64,000 nt of DNA from Tolypocladium sp. Sup5 PDA-1 (GCA_000750105.3 JPHH03000069.1:62001-126000), one strand, 5' to 3'. Positions 35,098-48,352 are shown, counted from the first letter of the stretch. The notes: generated from the letters alone by a model not told the origin. Program-made: numbers and translations.

Positions 35098-37572
35098 TTT
35101 AGTAGACGCATAGAAGTTGCACTTAAACGCTGGTAGGAGGAAAGAGTTATAATGTCTCTCGAGACTAAGCGTGAGATCCTAGAGAATGGTTGATGGAAAC
35201 AAGAAGTGGTGATGGCTTTATATCCCCACGCAACGCTACGTTTTCGCACTTCCTGCAATATCTCGTCTGATTCGGTGTGGGTATTGTGAGCCTCGCGTAG
35301 CTGTGCTCAATGCCATGGCACTCTATGCGATATAGGCAGAACAATTAGAAATATAATTAATAATTTAACTTTCTTATTAAACTTTAGATAACAAAAGAGG
35401 CTTACCGAGTACGAGAGCTATACGTAAAGGCATGGACCACATGGCGTGACAATTATATAAATGGGGTCTATAGGGCGGTCTACCTCCCGCGTGAGCGGTA
35501 TTATTCTGTTAGGGGTGAGATAGGTTGGCTGGTAGGTGACGGGGCTCAATAGTAGGACGCCAAACGATGTTAAGTCTGGCATATTATTATATCACAAACT
35601 TCGTGTTATCTAATAATAGGTATTAGCATCTGTAAAACATATTGTCTCACCACTCCTGTTAACTGTGTCAAAAGCTGTTGCTGTAAAAGGACCATTGACT
35701 ACACACGTATTTATGAGCCCGGTCTGCCGACGTTAAAAAGGGGTCAGCTTGATCAGTCCTTTCCAAATTTATAGACCTGACTCTCTGGGCGACGTTTCGT
35801 GGAGTTAATATTACGCTCCGCGCCCAGGCTCTCTCGACTCCTCGAGTAAGACGAGACGACCGTCGTCATCATTACTAGAAGTATCCGCCGTCTACTAGAA
35901 TAACCACGCGACTCCACCAAGCTATCGAGCGACTCGAGCATGCCCCATCAAGTAGTGGCGCCCTAGCGCGTAGTTAATCTCTGGGCGAACTAGGAACCAA
36001 AATAGAGTTAAAACCGCTCGGCATGGCTAGCAATGAGCAGCGAAGCAGCTACAATGCAGAATCGGGAAGCTAGTCCGGGGAGCAAGTACAGTACGTGGAG
36101 GATGCGGGACTCGGGAGAGGCGTGCCTCTGTGTGCCGTCTAGGCGAAGGAACCACTGTTCGAGGGCAGATGTCGACTTGCGGTTAGGCGACGATGTGCAG
36201 GGGTGGCTGGCATTGCCGCTCGACCCGCCCGAAACTCGAGTACGTCAGCATATGAATGCGCTGTCGGGCCGATAGTCTGGAAAGGGAAAGAAACGCCGAC
36301 GGGCCATGAATCGCGGGTCTCGCAATGTCTTTCGCCATTCGAAGTATTGGGCTCACATCATTGATGAGCTTCTTGTTTCGGATAATGAGAAAGTTTCGTA
36401 AATGGGCCACAGCTATCGCAAATGAAGCCTGCCCATAGGATTGGTTGAACAATTCCATAGTGTCGGCCATTCATTAAGCTTAATCTAAGTCGTAAGCCTT
36501 TGCGGGGGACCAGACCTGCGCCATTCCTAGCAACTCGAGGGTTAGTTGTACTGACACGGCGATTTTCACCTAGGCTTTACGGATGTTGAAGCGGCATAAT
36601 AGCCGTTCCTGTTCTAGAACCAACGTTGGACTCCACTGCCCTTATCAGACAACTGCGCCTTGTTGGCACATAGTCTCGGGGGAAGCGGGGAGATCTCTCA
36701 AACTATAATACGAAGCCAAGATACATCATTGCTACAACATCCGATAATCGGCTTGAGAGGATTTGGAGGTTGAAAGCCAAGAAGCCCCTGTTTAATATCG
36801 TGCTCATGGCGTTGACAGCTGACCTTGTCCTGGCGTGGGGACCTTGCCGAAGCGCAACGAAAACGCCTGACTCGCTCGGATCAAGACCTTGAACAGATAA
36901 GGAAGGCAGGAAACTCTTGGCGTTATGAAGCTGCCGTCGGCGATGATTGCGCGCACTCCGTACCACGGCCAGGCTTCTTGACAGTTGTGTTATCCGTGCC
37001 TCGGCAACGGATGCCAAGACTTAGGCCGGCTCAGTGGCCAGAAACGAACTGGTGGGGCCGCAGAAATTCACCGTCCATCAACCGCTGCGTTAGTTTGGGT
37101 TGGTAATTAATTGGTATAGTGTCACCTTTTGGCCGTGGCGGGGCACGCAGGGGGCTACTGGTAGTATGTAAGTGTGAAGCGAGACGCGCGGCCGTCCCGA
37201 ACGCCTGCTGTGACCCTCGCGTAAATTATCCCCGCCACGTGCGTTCCATGACCCGCCTGCATGCCGCTGGAGGATGCGCCTCACCCGGTCCGATGTCCAC
37301 TTGCGGTCCTTGATCCAATCCCCGAACTCTTCCGTCTCTGCACCACTTCCTCGCCTTCCTGCTCTTCCTGCCCTGCCCGGTCCGCCCCCTCTCGCTCCTT
37401 CTGCTCTCGCTCCCTTTTCTCCGTCTCCCCTTCCCTCTCTGTCCGGCTCACGATCTCGTCACTCCATAAAAGTAACTTTGTGGTAATAGAGCCGCAATCT
37501 AATGGGATCTAGTAGTTAATAAAGCCGCTGCGTAACACGAATATGAGCGCATAGTAAGATCAGATGGCTAGC
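35098..37572. other. Intergenic region with some AT-rich, possibly transposon-derived pieces
   Basis: No gene is supported over 2.5 kb. 35340-35660 is AT-rich. 35750-35950 shows TpA-rich character with repeated CGACTC-type motifs, possibly an old repeat. 37345-37450 is a polypyrimidine tract (almost only C and T). Confidence 0.45.
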
Positions 37573-38122
37573 CTAAGTCTCTTGCTGTTTTTGAATACAC
37601 ATGTAAGCGTAGAAAGAACCGACACAGCCAACCATGGCAACAGCAAAGAGACTCCGCTTGAAGCCATCTTGTCTCTTCCTTGCAGAAATCTGGCTCCCTT
37701 TTGCAGGCGCCGCAGACGTGTTCTCTTGACGCTATGACAAACGATCCATTAGCTTGACCGGACGTCCGGAAAACAAAAAAAGGTCAAAATTGCATGTGCT
37801 ACTCACGGAGTCCTTGAGTGTTCCGACCTGCAGTCGAGACAGTATTTCACGCGCCTCATCACTGTGGCCAACGTCTTCGAACGCCTCAGTCGCATCTTGA
37901 CCGGCAGTGTCGATTACTACCTCTTCGCCACCACTGTAGCGAGTCTCAGTCATCACTACACAAGTACCTCAAGTATAGGGAATATGAGAGAGGAGAGGAA
38001 GGAACTTACGGATGCTCATCTACAAACTCGGTCACATCATAGACCTTCTTATGAATCACCAAGAAGAGGTCTTGCTTGGAGTTATGCTTGAGGACATCGG
38101 TATGGGTGAACTCTTTAGACAT
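37573..38122 (-). CDS. Cytochrome b5, tail-anchored
   Basis: Three exons, 38122-38010, 37933-37807 and 37731-37573 (introns 76 and 75 bases, GT-AG), give 132 residues, a normal size. The haem-binding domain spans residues 4-78: VYDVTEFVDEHPGGEE gives the first haem ligand His37, and EDVGHSDEAREIL gives the second, His61. A linker rich in A, S and K follows. A C-terminal hydrophobic segment (SLFAVAMVGCVGSFYAYM) and a short polar tail suit insertion in the ER membrane. Cytochrome b5 donates the second electron to some P450s and to desaturases. With a reductase and P450 within 12 kb, a role as partner of that P450 is likely but inferred. The gene is missed by single-frame reading because each exon is short. 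Confidence 0.95.
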
Positions 38123-39429
38123 GTTGTATCAAGCGGTTGTTGAGCAGCGGCAGATCAGGCTATGGGCTGTATGATCAGGTCAGAAATTAATAGACATGTT
38201 GGTGCTATTGAAGCAATGCGAATCGCCTATAACTCTTAAGCAGGGGGTGGCTTCGGCCAGATTCTTGCACCGTTCTGATTCGGGAAGGCTACCGACGGTA
38301 GAAAACGCCGAGAATTGACCGCAGCAGAGCCGAGTCGAAGATAACCGTATAGTCCTTGCTCTGCATTCTGTACGGAGTACTTGCCCCAATATAGAATTGC
38401 TGTTGTACCGTGGTACGTGCTCATTTTGTTCAACTGCAGCCGCGTTGCGGCAATCGCTCCTCGTTCGCCCTGACCGGTAAGTAACCCCTGAGCCACTAAA
38501 CTTGTGGCAGACCACGTCGACAAGTTGAATAGCGGCCTGTGTGATCCCCCAACGACCCCGGAATCATAACACCAGGGGTCGCTGAAAACGGTGCAGCCAC
38601 CATAGCCGGATTGACAGCCATCTCCGCAGTGGCAGGTGGAGCGGCTGCACCAGCCCCAACCTGGGGGCTATTTGTGGATTATCCGGGCCCTAAAAGGGGA
38701 ATCTGTCCCGGTCCCCACTATCTCCCTCGATCTCGGAATACTTTGCCGTCTAAGTTCAGTGGAGTCCCACACAAGCCACGCATCATGCATGTTCCAGCAA
38801 CCCATCGTGAGGTCGACGATCGACATCTTTTGTCTCTTGTTGTTTGTCCTCATCCGGACCGTGTCTATTTCTCTGCCTCAACTCCTGGACGTTTTGACCT
38901 CTTCTCTTGTAGAAACTGCCCCCCCCCCAAAAAAAACAAGCCCGATGGAGGCGGCCGTTGGACAGTACCTCGACACCTGCCATTTTCTAAATACTGTCTT
39001 TGCTGCTTGGGCTTTGCACGTGTGGTCGTGGTGAAAACGACTAGTCTTAGAAGAAAGAACAGATACGGGTAAGTGGAAACTCGACTCAGGCAGGTTCTGA
39101 GTTGTGATAGCCAGCCAACCAGCTTGCCAGCCTCACATGTCCGGCAGTTGACCGTCCTTGCGTCGACAAAACCGCCATCGGGGCGCGGATCTGTTGAAAC
39201 CACGGAGTACACCAGACGAGAACTGCGATGGACGGGCGGCAGATTGTTACTCTTTGGTATAAGGCTGTCGACAGACCTTGGCCGCTTGGCTGCGGTTGTT
39301 TGAGGCGCTCCCGTTTCTCTCGCCTGTCTCTACCTTCGAACTCGACTGCGACTTTAAACGACATTGCACCTGTGTCGGTGCCTCGTACCTCATAGCAGAG
39401 GGGCTCGGGCATCCATGCAGAGCTCAGTC
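38123..39429. other. Intergenic region, no gene seen
   Basis: Contains the presumed cytochrome b5 promoter next to 38122. Short frames up to 39.4 kb lack motifs. A run of nine C followed by a run of A lies near 38920. The end merges into the DNA-ligase-like pseudogene. Confidence 0.45.
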
Positions 39430-40475
39430 ACCTGACCGGAGCAAAACCCGCAACTTCCCTACAGTCAGGTGGGACTCTACCATCGACCGCACCGGCCTTC
39501 ATCGCGCGTTACGAGACAGCCTTGAACTTGGCACAGTAGACTGCAGGATCAAGAACCAATGCATACTGGAGGGCGAGCTGCTGGTATGGAACGATGACAG
39601 TGGGGGAATCGAGCCCTTCCACAAAATCCGTAAACACGTCAGACGATCAGGACGGCTCCTTGGAGCGGCCCAAGACTTCCCCATCGATGCGAATAAACAT
39701 CTCATGATTATGTTCTGCGACCTTCTCTTACTGGATAACACGGTCTGCGCTAGAGGAAGCCATAATAAGCGGCGACAACTACTACAGTCTCTGGTTCGCG
39801 TTCTCCTAGGTCGTACCGATATCGGATCCCGCGAAGTAATTACCTTCTCCTCGGTTAATGCTACCGAACGGCTCACTAAAGTGTTTGCATAAGCCATTAT
39901 ATAACGGTGGGAGGGTCTAGTGCTGAAGGGCTGCAATGACCCTTACTTCACCTCCGATAGCAGCAAGTCATCTATCAAGCTCAAGAAAGACTACATCCTA
40001 GGTCTCGGTGACTCTGCCGACTTCCACATCGTCGGTAGAAGCTATAGCGCGGAAGACGAGCAAGAGATTAGAGTTAGAAAGCTCTAGTGGACGTTATCTT
40101 ATATCGGATACTTAGAAAATAAAGATTAGGTCTGCTACTTTAATACTAAGCCAAGATTTCGCATCGTCGATATCATCGATAGATATGCTATCTCGAAAAA
40201 CAATATAGTATATCTTAATCGACATAGATACTTTATATAAATACCCTTCGCTAAGTCTACGCTAGATTTCGATATAGTCTTAGAGCCCGACCGCGGACTA
40301 CGTCTAAAGGCGTTATTTAAACATCCGTTTATAGCAGAACTCGTAGGAGCTAGCTTCGACAAACCCGCAAATGCTCGGTACTATACTCTACGGTTTCTAC
40401 GAGTATTAAAGATCTATGACGATCGCTCGTTTACTACTATTACTAGCTTCGACGAACTGCAAGATATAGCTTAAA
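39430..40475 (+). pseudogene. ATP-dependent DNA-ligase-like gene, 5'-truncated and RIP-mutated
   Basis: One frame carries the C-terminal two thirds of a fungal DNA-ligase-like protein: DSTIDRTGLHRALRDSL, the block ILEGELLVWND (motif III-like), then DLLLLDN. TAA stops follow at 39890-39892 and 39902-39904, where CAA (Gln) is expected. In the same frame come RWEGLVLKGCNDPYF (motif V, with the LVLKG core), IKLKKDYI, and later PRFRIVDIIDR and FDKPANARYYTLRF. Further stops (TAG, TAA) at Gln/Trp sites accumulate downstream. The catalytic KxDG lysine region is missing upstream. C-to-T/G-to-A changes intensify from left to right, so the RIP boundary runs through this gene. Confidence 0.8.
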
Positions 40476-40784
40476 AATACTTAAGAGATACCTAATAATT
40501 GCGAAGGGGAAGAGAAAACCTAGCTAAGAAGATTGCAATATTATAGGCACTAGCTTAGGAGATTAAGGTTATCTCCTAGCGTCGATCCGGTTTCTATAGT
40601 AGATATTCGTGCTACTAGCCTAGGTAAGCGATAATAGGAAAACAGGGGAAGAGCTATTCAGGTCCTGAGCCTTGATAATATTTCCCTCGATTCGTTAAAA
40701 CGAAAGATTAATTCTAAGAATGCATAGCATAGTATAGTCAAACGCGTAAAACAGGACTAGAAAATTATATAGCTATATTAAAGA

Positions 40785-41068
40785 CTTATAATATAAAGAC
40801 CTATTTACATAGGCGTTGATTTATAGACTATACGCCGCTATGCTAATATTCTAACTTACACGGAGACAGTCGCTCTAACTTATACAGCAACGGTCGCTCT
40901 AACTTATACGGGGATACCCGTCTTATCTTACGCGTTAAGTAGCGCACTAACTTATACGACGACTCGTGTTATTAACTAATAGCTAACTTCTTAGGCAGGG
41001 ACTAACTCTATAACTTATACGATAATCGTTGCACTCGGCCTTTAGTATGTTCGTTCCCCCTTAATAAA
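40785..41068 (-). mobile_element. Partial inverted copy of the 570-base TIR element (element B)
   Basis: Read on the minus strand from 41068 it begins TTTATTAAGGGGG and repeats the first half of the element at 42476, including the tandem AAGTTAGAGCGAC-type units. It breaks off near 40785. Confidence 0.7.
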
Positions 41069-41390
41069 ATATTTACGTCTTATATTTTATCTTCTATACT
41101 TTTAAGGTTTATTACCGAAGTATAGACTATCTATAGTATATACCTAGTAGATTTCTTAGGTCTTTAGGTAAATCTCTATTAAATCCTTTTTATCTCTATC
41201 TAAGTTTAGACTATCTACCCCTCTATATTTCGATAAGATATTAATCTATTATATTATCTATCCTATAATATAACGATATACTATCTATATACGTCTAGCC
41301 CACCTATTACTTTCTTATAATAGCGCCTTAATCGTCTAGATAATTACTAGTTATTAGTTACTAATTTAGCATACTTAAAGCATATTTATA

Positions 41391-41585
41391 TTATAACGTG
41401 GCCACGGGTACCCACCCGTGCGCGGGTTCACGTGCCGCACTACGTGACGCGAGGTATGCGCTGCCCTTTTAAGGGGCTGCGCGGCATAGAAGCTTAAGTC
41501 CCTTAAGCTTTAGTCTTGACTGCAATATAGTGGCTACCTTTGCTCCTACCTAATTGCAGACCGATCCTTGTAATTCACCTATTAC
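41391..41585 (+). repeat. GC-rich LTR-like island in the AT-rich tract
   Basis: About 190 bases (GTGGCCACGGGTACCC ... CCTATTACA) keep normal composition, in sharp contrast with the DNA around. Its start and end resemble a short LTR, but no target duplication could be found. Could be a solo LTR of a second, shorter-LTR family. Confidence 0.4.
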
Positions 41586-42471
41586 ATATATATTTATTAT
41601 ATAAAGTTAAACCTATATAACGAGGTTAGATATTATATCTATTATTATCTATAGTATAAGTTATATTAAAGGTTAATATATAGCAAGGTCTTACGAGTAG
41701 TTATGCCTATGCTATAAGTATAACTTTTATATATATTACACTAATAACTTTATATCTTTAGAATTCTTAACCTTTCTAAGAGTATCTAAGTTTATATAGA
41801 TACTCTCTAAAGTAACTATACTACTTCGCCGGTAGTATAGGATACTATAATACCTCCTTACCTAGGTCTAGTCCTATATTATAGTATAGGCTAGAGAGAT
41901 AGCTTAAGTTCGATTCGCATTAGTATAATACTAGAATAGGGCTACTAAGAATCGGCTCTTACTAGTATTATTACTTAAGCGACTAGCGGAGTACGGTATC
42001 GAGCCTAAGCGACTATACTAGTAGTAACTCTAGGGGCTATCTCTCTATCTAAACTAATCTTTGCCGCTAGAAAGGCGATTGCTATAGCTAAGAGCTCCTA
42101 AGATTACTACCGCTTACGTTAGTAGTAGGGCGTTCTATGAAGGTTACGATAGCTTATTTCTAATGCCTCCCCGTTCTTAGCTTAATAGCTAACTTAAAAG
42201 CTCCCTCCCTAGTATATTACCTCTACCCTTACTTAAATTAGACGTAATTAACGGAGAGCGGCAAGCGCGACTATATCTTAGTATAACTATTTAAAATAGA
42301 AGGTTAGTTTAAATTATATAGTAATAAAGTTCTTTAATAAGTATATATATTAATAATAGTCTTATTAATTAATAATTATTACTTTAATAATATTAAAATA
42401 TATTCTTAGGTAAAATATAATCTAAGTTTAAAGGGATTATACTTATAATAGGAATAAAGAGTTAATAACCC

Positions 42472-43047
42472 CTAGTTTATTAAGGGGGAACGAATATACT
42501 AAAGGCCGAGTGCAACGATCGTCGTGTAAGTCATAGAGTTAGTCCCTGCCTAAGAAGTCAGCTATTAGTTAGTAATACGAGTCGTCGTATAAGTTAGTGC
42601 GCTACTTAACGCGTAAGATAAGACGGGTATCCCCGTATAAGTTAGAGCGACCGTTGCCGTGTAAGTTAGAGCGACCATTGCTATGTAAGTTAGAGCGACT
42701 ATCTCCGTGTAAGTTAGAATATTAGCTTAGCGGCGTATAGTCTATAAATTAGCGCCTATATAAATAGGTCTTTGTATCGTGTAAGTTAAAGGTAAAGAGG
42801 CAAGGAGAGGCAAACATGGCTATCTTAAAATATAGGAGGAATTAACTAGGATTTTTTATTATTAGAATCTCGAAATCTTATAAACGTTATAACTTACGTC
42901 GATGCGTGCATAGGGGACTATCTATTTATAGGGATATAGACGTCTCTCTTATACCTATAGACTCGCTAGGCGTCCTAATATTCCTCTACTTTTTTATGTT
43001 TTCCGTTTTTCTAGTTAGGGGTCTGTACTAACACCCTAATAAACTAG
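42472..43047 (+). mobile_element. 570-base TIR element (element B), copy 1, CTAG target duplication
   Basis: 42476-43043 starts TTTATTAAGGG and ends CCCTAATAAA, an imperfect inverted pair. It is flanked by CTAG at 42472-42475 and 43044-43047. It contains tandem units of about 24 bases with the core AAGTTAGAGCGACC (42600-42725). No coding sequence. Its type is unclear: a MITE-like non-autonomous element, or an LTR of unusual termini. Confidence 0.75.
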
Positions 43048-44431
43048 GTACTAAAACTAATATATTAAACGTAGTATAAGGTATTAATAAGCCCTTTCCT
43101 TTATTATATTTACTTAAGGCCTATCCTTTCCTTATATACCTTATTCTTAGTCTATTAACCTAAAGCTAATAAAGCTTATTAATTATCTTATATTAAAGGC
43201 CTAGTATCTTAAAATTCCTCCCTTATATAAGTAAGGCTAACTAAAAGAGGGCCCTTACGTTAAGTAATATCGAGTCTATAGTTAGCTCGAGTATATATCT
43301 TAATATATACTTTAATAAGGGTTAAGTACTATCCTCCTTATTAATAAGCTTATCTAGCCTTATTAAATATAATATATTCCTTTATTATATACCTCTAAGA
43401 TCTTTAAAGATAAGAAAGAAGTATATATAAGATCGAAAGCTTATTTATAAGGTAGACTTTAAGAAAGTCTCTTTAAATAAGAAGCTAGTACTTACGCGAA
43501 TTAACTAGCTAATAATTATAAATAGCCCTTAATATAGAGTTTAATAAGCTACTTAGAACTATATAATTAAACTATTAGCGGGGAGGTTAAGGTTTAGTTT
43601 CTTAGCTATTTTACCTAGCCTTACTTATTATATAACCTTAGGAATCTCTTAGCTTATTAATTATGCCTTAATAAAGTTAGATTTAGCTTATATAGAGTTT
43701 ATAATATAAGAGTAATAAGAGGAAAAGTATATATTACTAGCTAACGCTTAATTATATTTTACTACCTAGCTAGTTAAGAGTAGTAATATCTAAAACTAGT
43801 CCGCGTAATATAATCGCTACTTAAATAGACCTTTATCTCTAGCTATAGATCTTATATCTATGCTATAATATTATATATTCCGCGTATAGATATCTAAGTA
43901 ATATACTTTTTAACTAGTACTTCGATATACCTATTATAAATATTATAAGAATTTAGTTTAACCCTAAATCGCCTTATAGTAATATCCTAAACGAGGCTCT
44001 TTTATATAAAGAGGATATTTTTAATTAACTTACCCCGCGTTATTATATTAGTCTACTAAGAACCTTAATATATACTACCTTAGTTAAACCTAAATATATA
44101 TAAAAGGTAGGTTCTAATACTATAATATACTTAGTATTATACTAATAACTTAATAACCTTATAAGATAATATAGTAAATATACCTATAGGTAATTAAAAT
44201 AGTATTATTTATGCTAAGTAATTAGCTAAATAAGATAGAGGGGGGGGTTATAATAGTATTAGCATTATAGGCATAGGTGCCGGTTATATAAGTATAATAA
44301 TAATCTATAAAGAAGGGAGAAGAAGGGATAGAGGCCGCGCTTCTATACGCTACCCCCTTATCTACCTAGGGCTGCCTCGCGTAAGAGTGCGGGCTTACTT
44401 AGAGCCGCCGCACGCGAGAGTGCGGCGTGCC

Positions 44432-44907
44432 TATAACGGTTTAGGTTCCTAAGGGATAAACCGGAGGTTTATATTAGCAGAAAGGTTAGGGCGTAGCACT
44501 AGGCTAGTCTTATTATAATAGTAATAGATTGGATATCCTAGATAGTAGATCGTAACTAAGGGTATTAAAGTAATATAAGTATATCTATATTAGAATAATA
44601 TAAAGTATTATAATTAAAAGCTAGCGAGGTATCTATGCTATAGTAAGGAAATTAAGGGGTCCTATATACTAGCGATAGGTCGCTACTACCCCTAGGGATC
44701 GCTATAATCCCTTAGATTACTATAATCTATAGATTACTAATAATCTATAGATCGTTAATAATCTATCTTATAGATCGCATAATCTATCCTATAGATCGCA
44801 CTAATCTATTATTTATTAGCCTATTATTCCGATTATTATTCTTTATAGCCTATATTAGCGCCTATATAGCTAGCCTATCCCGTAGCCCGTTAGCCTAGGT
44901 TATAATA
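44432..44907 (-). repeat. 3' LTR of the chromovirus
   Basis: 476 bases, RIP-mutated. Its orientation and length match the LTR at 55963-56438. It carries the extra 50-base segment (GTATTAAAGTAATATAAGTA...) that the shorter family members lack. Confidence 0.88.
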
Positions 44908-45339
44908 CAATATCCCCTCTCTTAATAGTCTTATCCCTAAGACCTAGCCTTATAATACCTATAACTAATATATAAATACCCTATCTACGCCCGTATTTAT
45001 AGGTATAGTAACTTATTCGTATAATTATCCTAAGATATTATACTAATACTATATTAGGTCGTATTAAAAAACTAAAATCTCGTAAATCCTTCGAATGCGA
45101 TTATCTAGCTTCCCTTATCCTAGCCGAAGGTAATGTTATAGATATGCCTTATACTTTTTATTTTAAGCGGAAGTTAACTTATAATATAGTAGGGGGCTTG
45201 TCCCGCTACTATAAGTATATAAGATAGGGCCGTTCGAATTATAATAGTATTTTAGTAGTATTATCTTATTTATCTCGCTTTCTTATATACTTCTTTCCTT
45301 TATTTATTAATTTTCTTAATAACGCGCTTAATAGATTAA

Positions 45340-45560
45340 TAAAGAAAATTAGATACTAAGGAGGAGGAGGCTAGGGAGCTACTAGAAAAGCTCTAACTAT
45401 AATTATCTAAGGTATTAAACTATCTTACTTATATTCGCTATATTAAGAAGAAGGTAAAAGAGAAAAGTACTAAGTTATTTTAGCGGGGTATAGCTAAGCT
45501 AGATAAGGAGGATAGGGCTTATTCCTATACTAGAGTCTTATAAATATTAGGTAGTAAATA
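45340..45560 (+). pseudogene. Antisense coiled-coil reading frame inside the chromovirus
   Basis: On the plus strand, opposite to gag-pol and between the chromodomain and the 3' LTR, a RIP-damaged frame reads EEARELLEKL...LSKVLNYLTYIRYIKKKVKEKSTKLF with stops at Gln codons. The charged heptad character suggests a former coiled-coil protein. Similar short coiled-coil proteins are commonly annotated in fungi next to retroelements, from my general knowledge. Confidence 0.5.
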
Positions 45561-46210
45561 ACCTTTAGTTATTAAGCGTTCTTAATAAGTTCGACTAGTT
45601 ATCCCTTAGTCTAAGTAAGGACCTTATAGATATAGGTCTTCTAGTATCTATCTATAAGTCTAGTAGAACTACCTTAGTAATAGCTAGTAATTCTTAAGAT
45701 ATTTAGCGGGTTCCTAGGTATTTTCTTTATATCTATATCCTTTTTACTTAACTAGCTATTATTATTCTTTATTATACTTCCTAGTATCTAGTATTTATTT
45801 AACTTTATATTTATTATTATCTATAACTTTAATATAGTCCTATATTTCTATATCTTATAGTATTATCTTAAGTAATAAAATATAAAAGATAAGGTATATC
45901 TTTATTATCTTAGGTAATAAAAGTTTATAATTAATTATTAAAATAACTTTCTTAATTAAAAATAATCTAAGTTTTTTAAAATCTAATTTATTACTTAATT
46001 ACTTTATTTTAATATTTTATTATAGTAAGTAAACTATATCTCCCTCTTAAAAGATTACTCCCTTTAATCTTTTTATATTAATATATATTAATATCCTTTA
46101 TCTAATATATTCGAGTTCTTTCTTTATGTGAGAAGCGTGGCTAGGAGGTATAGGCTGGCAGGGGTTAAAGGTACCAGGTACTAGTGTGTTATTCGCGTTT
46201 CACCGACTAG

Positions 46211-46622
46211 TGTTACGACCCAGGCTAACGGGCCACGGGATGGGCCGGCTATGCAGGCGCTAGTGCGGGCTACACGGAATAATAGTCGGAACGATTAACT
46301 AATAAACGGTAGATCGGTGCGATCTATGAGATAGATTATTAACGATCTATAGATTATTAGTGATCTATGGATTATAGCGATCTAAGGGATCGTAGTAATC
46401 CCTAGGAGCGGCAGCGATCTATCGCTAGTATATAGGACCCCCTAATTTCCTTACTATAGTATAGATACCTCGCTAGCTTTTAATAATACTCTTTAGTTAC
46501 GATCTACTATCTAGGATATTCGATCTATTACTATCGTAATAAGACTAGCCTAGTACTACGCCCTAACCTTACTTACTAATATAAACCTACTAGTTTATCC
46601 CTTAGGAACCTAAACCGTTATA
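46211..46622 (+). mobile_element. Family A LTR, plus orientation, nested in the integrase region
   Basis: 412 bases from TGTTACGACCC to CCGTTATA, short type without the 50-base segment. It lies between two copies of the end of the integrase sequence (46003-46125 and 46627-46760) and beside 81 bases of unmutated DNA (46126-46206). Flanking 5-mers ACTAG and CTTAG differ. Confidence 0.8.
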
Positions 46623-48352
46623 CTTAGTCGCTTTATTTTAATATTTCGTTAAAGTAAGTAAACTATATCTCCCTCCTAAAAGATTAGTCCCTTTAATCTT
46701 TTCTTATTAATATATATTAATATCCTTTATCTAATATATTCGAGTTCTTTCTTTATTTCTTTATAAAGTTTTTTTAATTTATTTACTTAAAGTATAGCTT
46801 ATTCTACTTATAGTCCTTATTATATAACTTAATATACTTTAGGGTTATACCTAAAGTTAGCGTATAATAGTAAAACCTTCGTAGCTTCTATAATTAAGCT
46901 ATTATAAGCTAATTATATTATTAATAACTATTTAACTTAGTTATCCTATCTATAATTAATATAATAACGAAGGTATTATTTAAGTATTTAGTTTAATTAT
47001 TTAGTTTACCTATCTATTTAAGGGTAGTAAGCTATGCTAAGCTTATATTTTATACTAAGCTAAGCTATTAATGCTTACTAGAAGTTTATAGTAAATATAG
47101 TTCCTTTATTAAAGATAATCTTATTTAGTAATCTATAATTATATATAATTATCCTTAAGAATATATATATAAGATCTTTTATATTACTTACTTCCTTATA
47201 TAGGATAAAGTACTTATACTTAATAAGTTAATCTATAACTACGAAGATATTATTATATTTTACCTTTATTATAGGTTCCTTTAATAATAGTAGCTTTATA
47301 ATATAATTAAAAGCGATCGAGTCCTATAGTTTAACTAAAACTAATAGCGGTTTTAATTCTCTATAAGGTTTATATTATAAGGCTTTACTTTATATATAAA
47401 GGGCGTATTTACTAATTACCTCTTTAATAGTTTCCTTTATCCTAGAAAAATTAAATTTTTATTATATTTATTCTATTGTTTTCCTAATTCCTTAATATCT
47501 ATATATTAGGTATTAATAAAACTCCCTAATAGTTTCTTCTTATAATAGTAATAGTAGCTATATTTTATCGTTATATATAGGTATATTAGAATATTCTATA
47601 TTATATCTATTTAATACTTCCTAGATATATATAACGTATTCTTCTATCTATTCCTTAATTTTCTAGAATATTATAATATTATCTTATACCTTAAATACTA
47701 TATTTAACTATCTTTATTAATAATTATTACTTTTATTAAGTTCTAGGAGTTATCCTAATCTATAGGAGACTCCTATATTATAGTTGCTTTTTCTATTAAG
47801 AGCGTTTACTTATCTATTCTTAGATCCTTTTCGATTAGTAATCTTATAGTCGAATTCTAAAAGGTATTTAGCCTATTAAATTTATTATCTATTAAGCTAC
47901 TAAGTTATAGCGAAATAAGCGATATTCTTATAATCTATATATACCTTAACCTTATATCTACTCTTAAGGAGGTAATATCGAAATTCCTTAAATACGTTAA
48001 TAATCGCGAGGAATTCTTTATTATAGATAAAGTAGTTAAGTTCTATATTATATAGCTTCTTCGAGTAAAAGGCTACTAGTTTAAGTTTCTTATTTTTATC
48101 GCGTTATCCGATTTATACCCTAAGTATAAAGTTAGAGGTATCTATTTTATATTTAACTTATTTTTCTAGATCGAAAATTACTAAAACTAGCTCTAAAGTA
48201 ATTAAGTCCTTAATTTATTAAAAAGCTACTTAAGCTTCTTTACTTTATTTAAAGGTTATATCCTTCTTAATAAGTTTATATAGTAGAGTTATAGTTTTCC
48301 TATAATCCCTAATAAATTATTAATAATAGTTAGCGAATCTAAGGAAACTTTA

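Larger units (their letters stand above)
40476..44426. repeat. RIP-mutated AT-rich repeat tract
   Basis: Very TpA-rich DNA with no open frames. It contains a partial inverted copy (about 40785-41068) and a full copy (42476-43043) of the 570-base element described separately. It also contains a GC-richer LTR-like island at 41398-41585. The rest is decayed repeat DNA that I cannot identify. Confidence 0.7.

Noticed and set aside
38611..39072. 153-codon plus-strand frame
   Set aside because: Low-quality composition, homopolymer runs inside, no motif or signal peptide; competing frames in the other phases are equally long.
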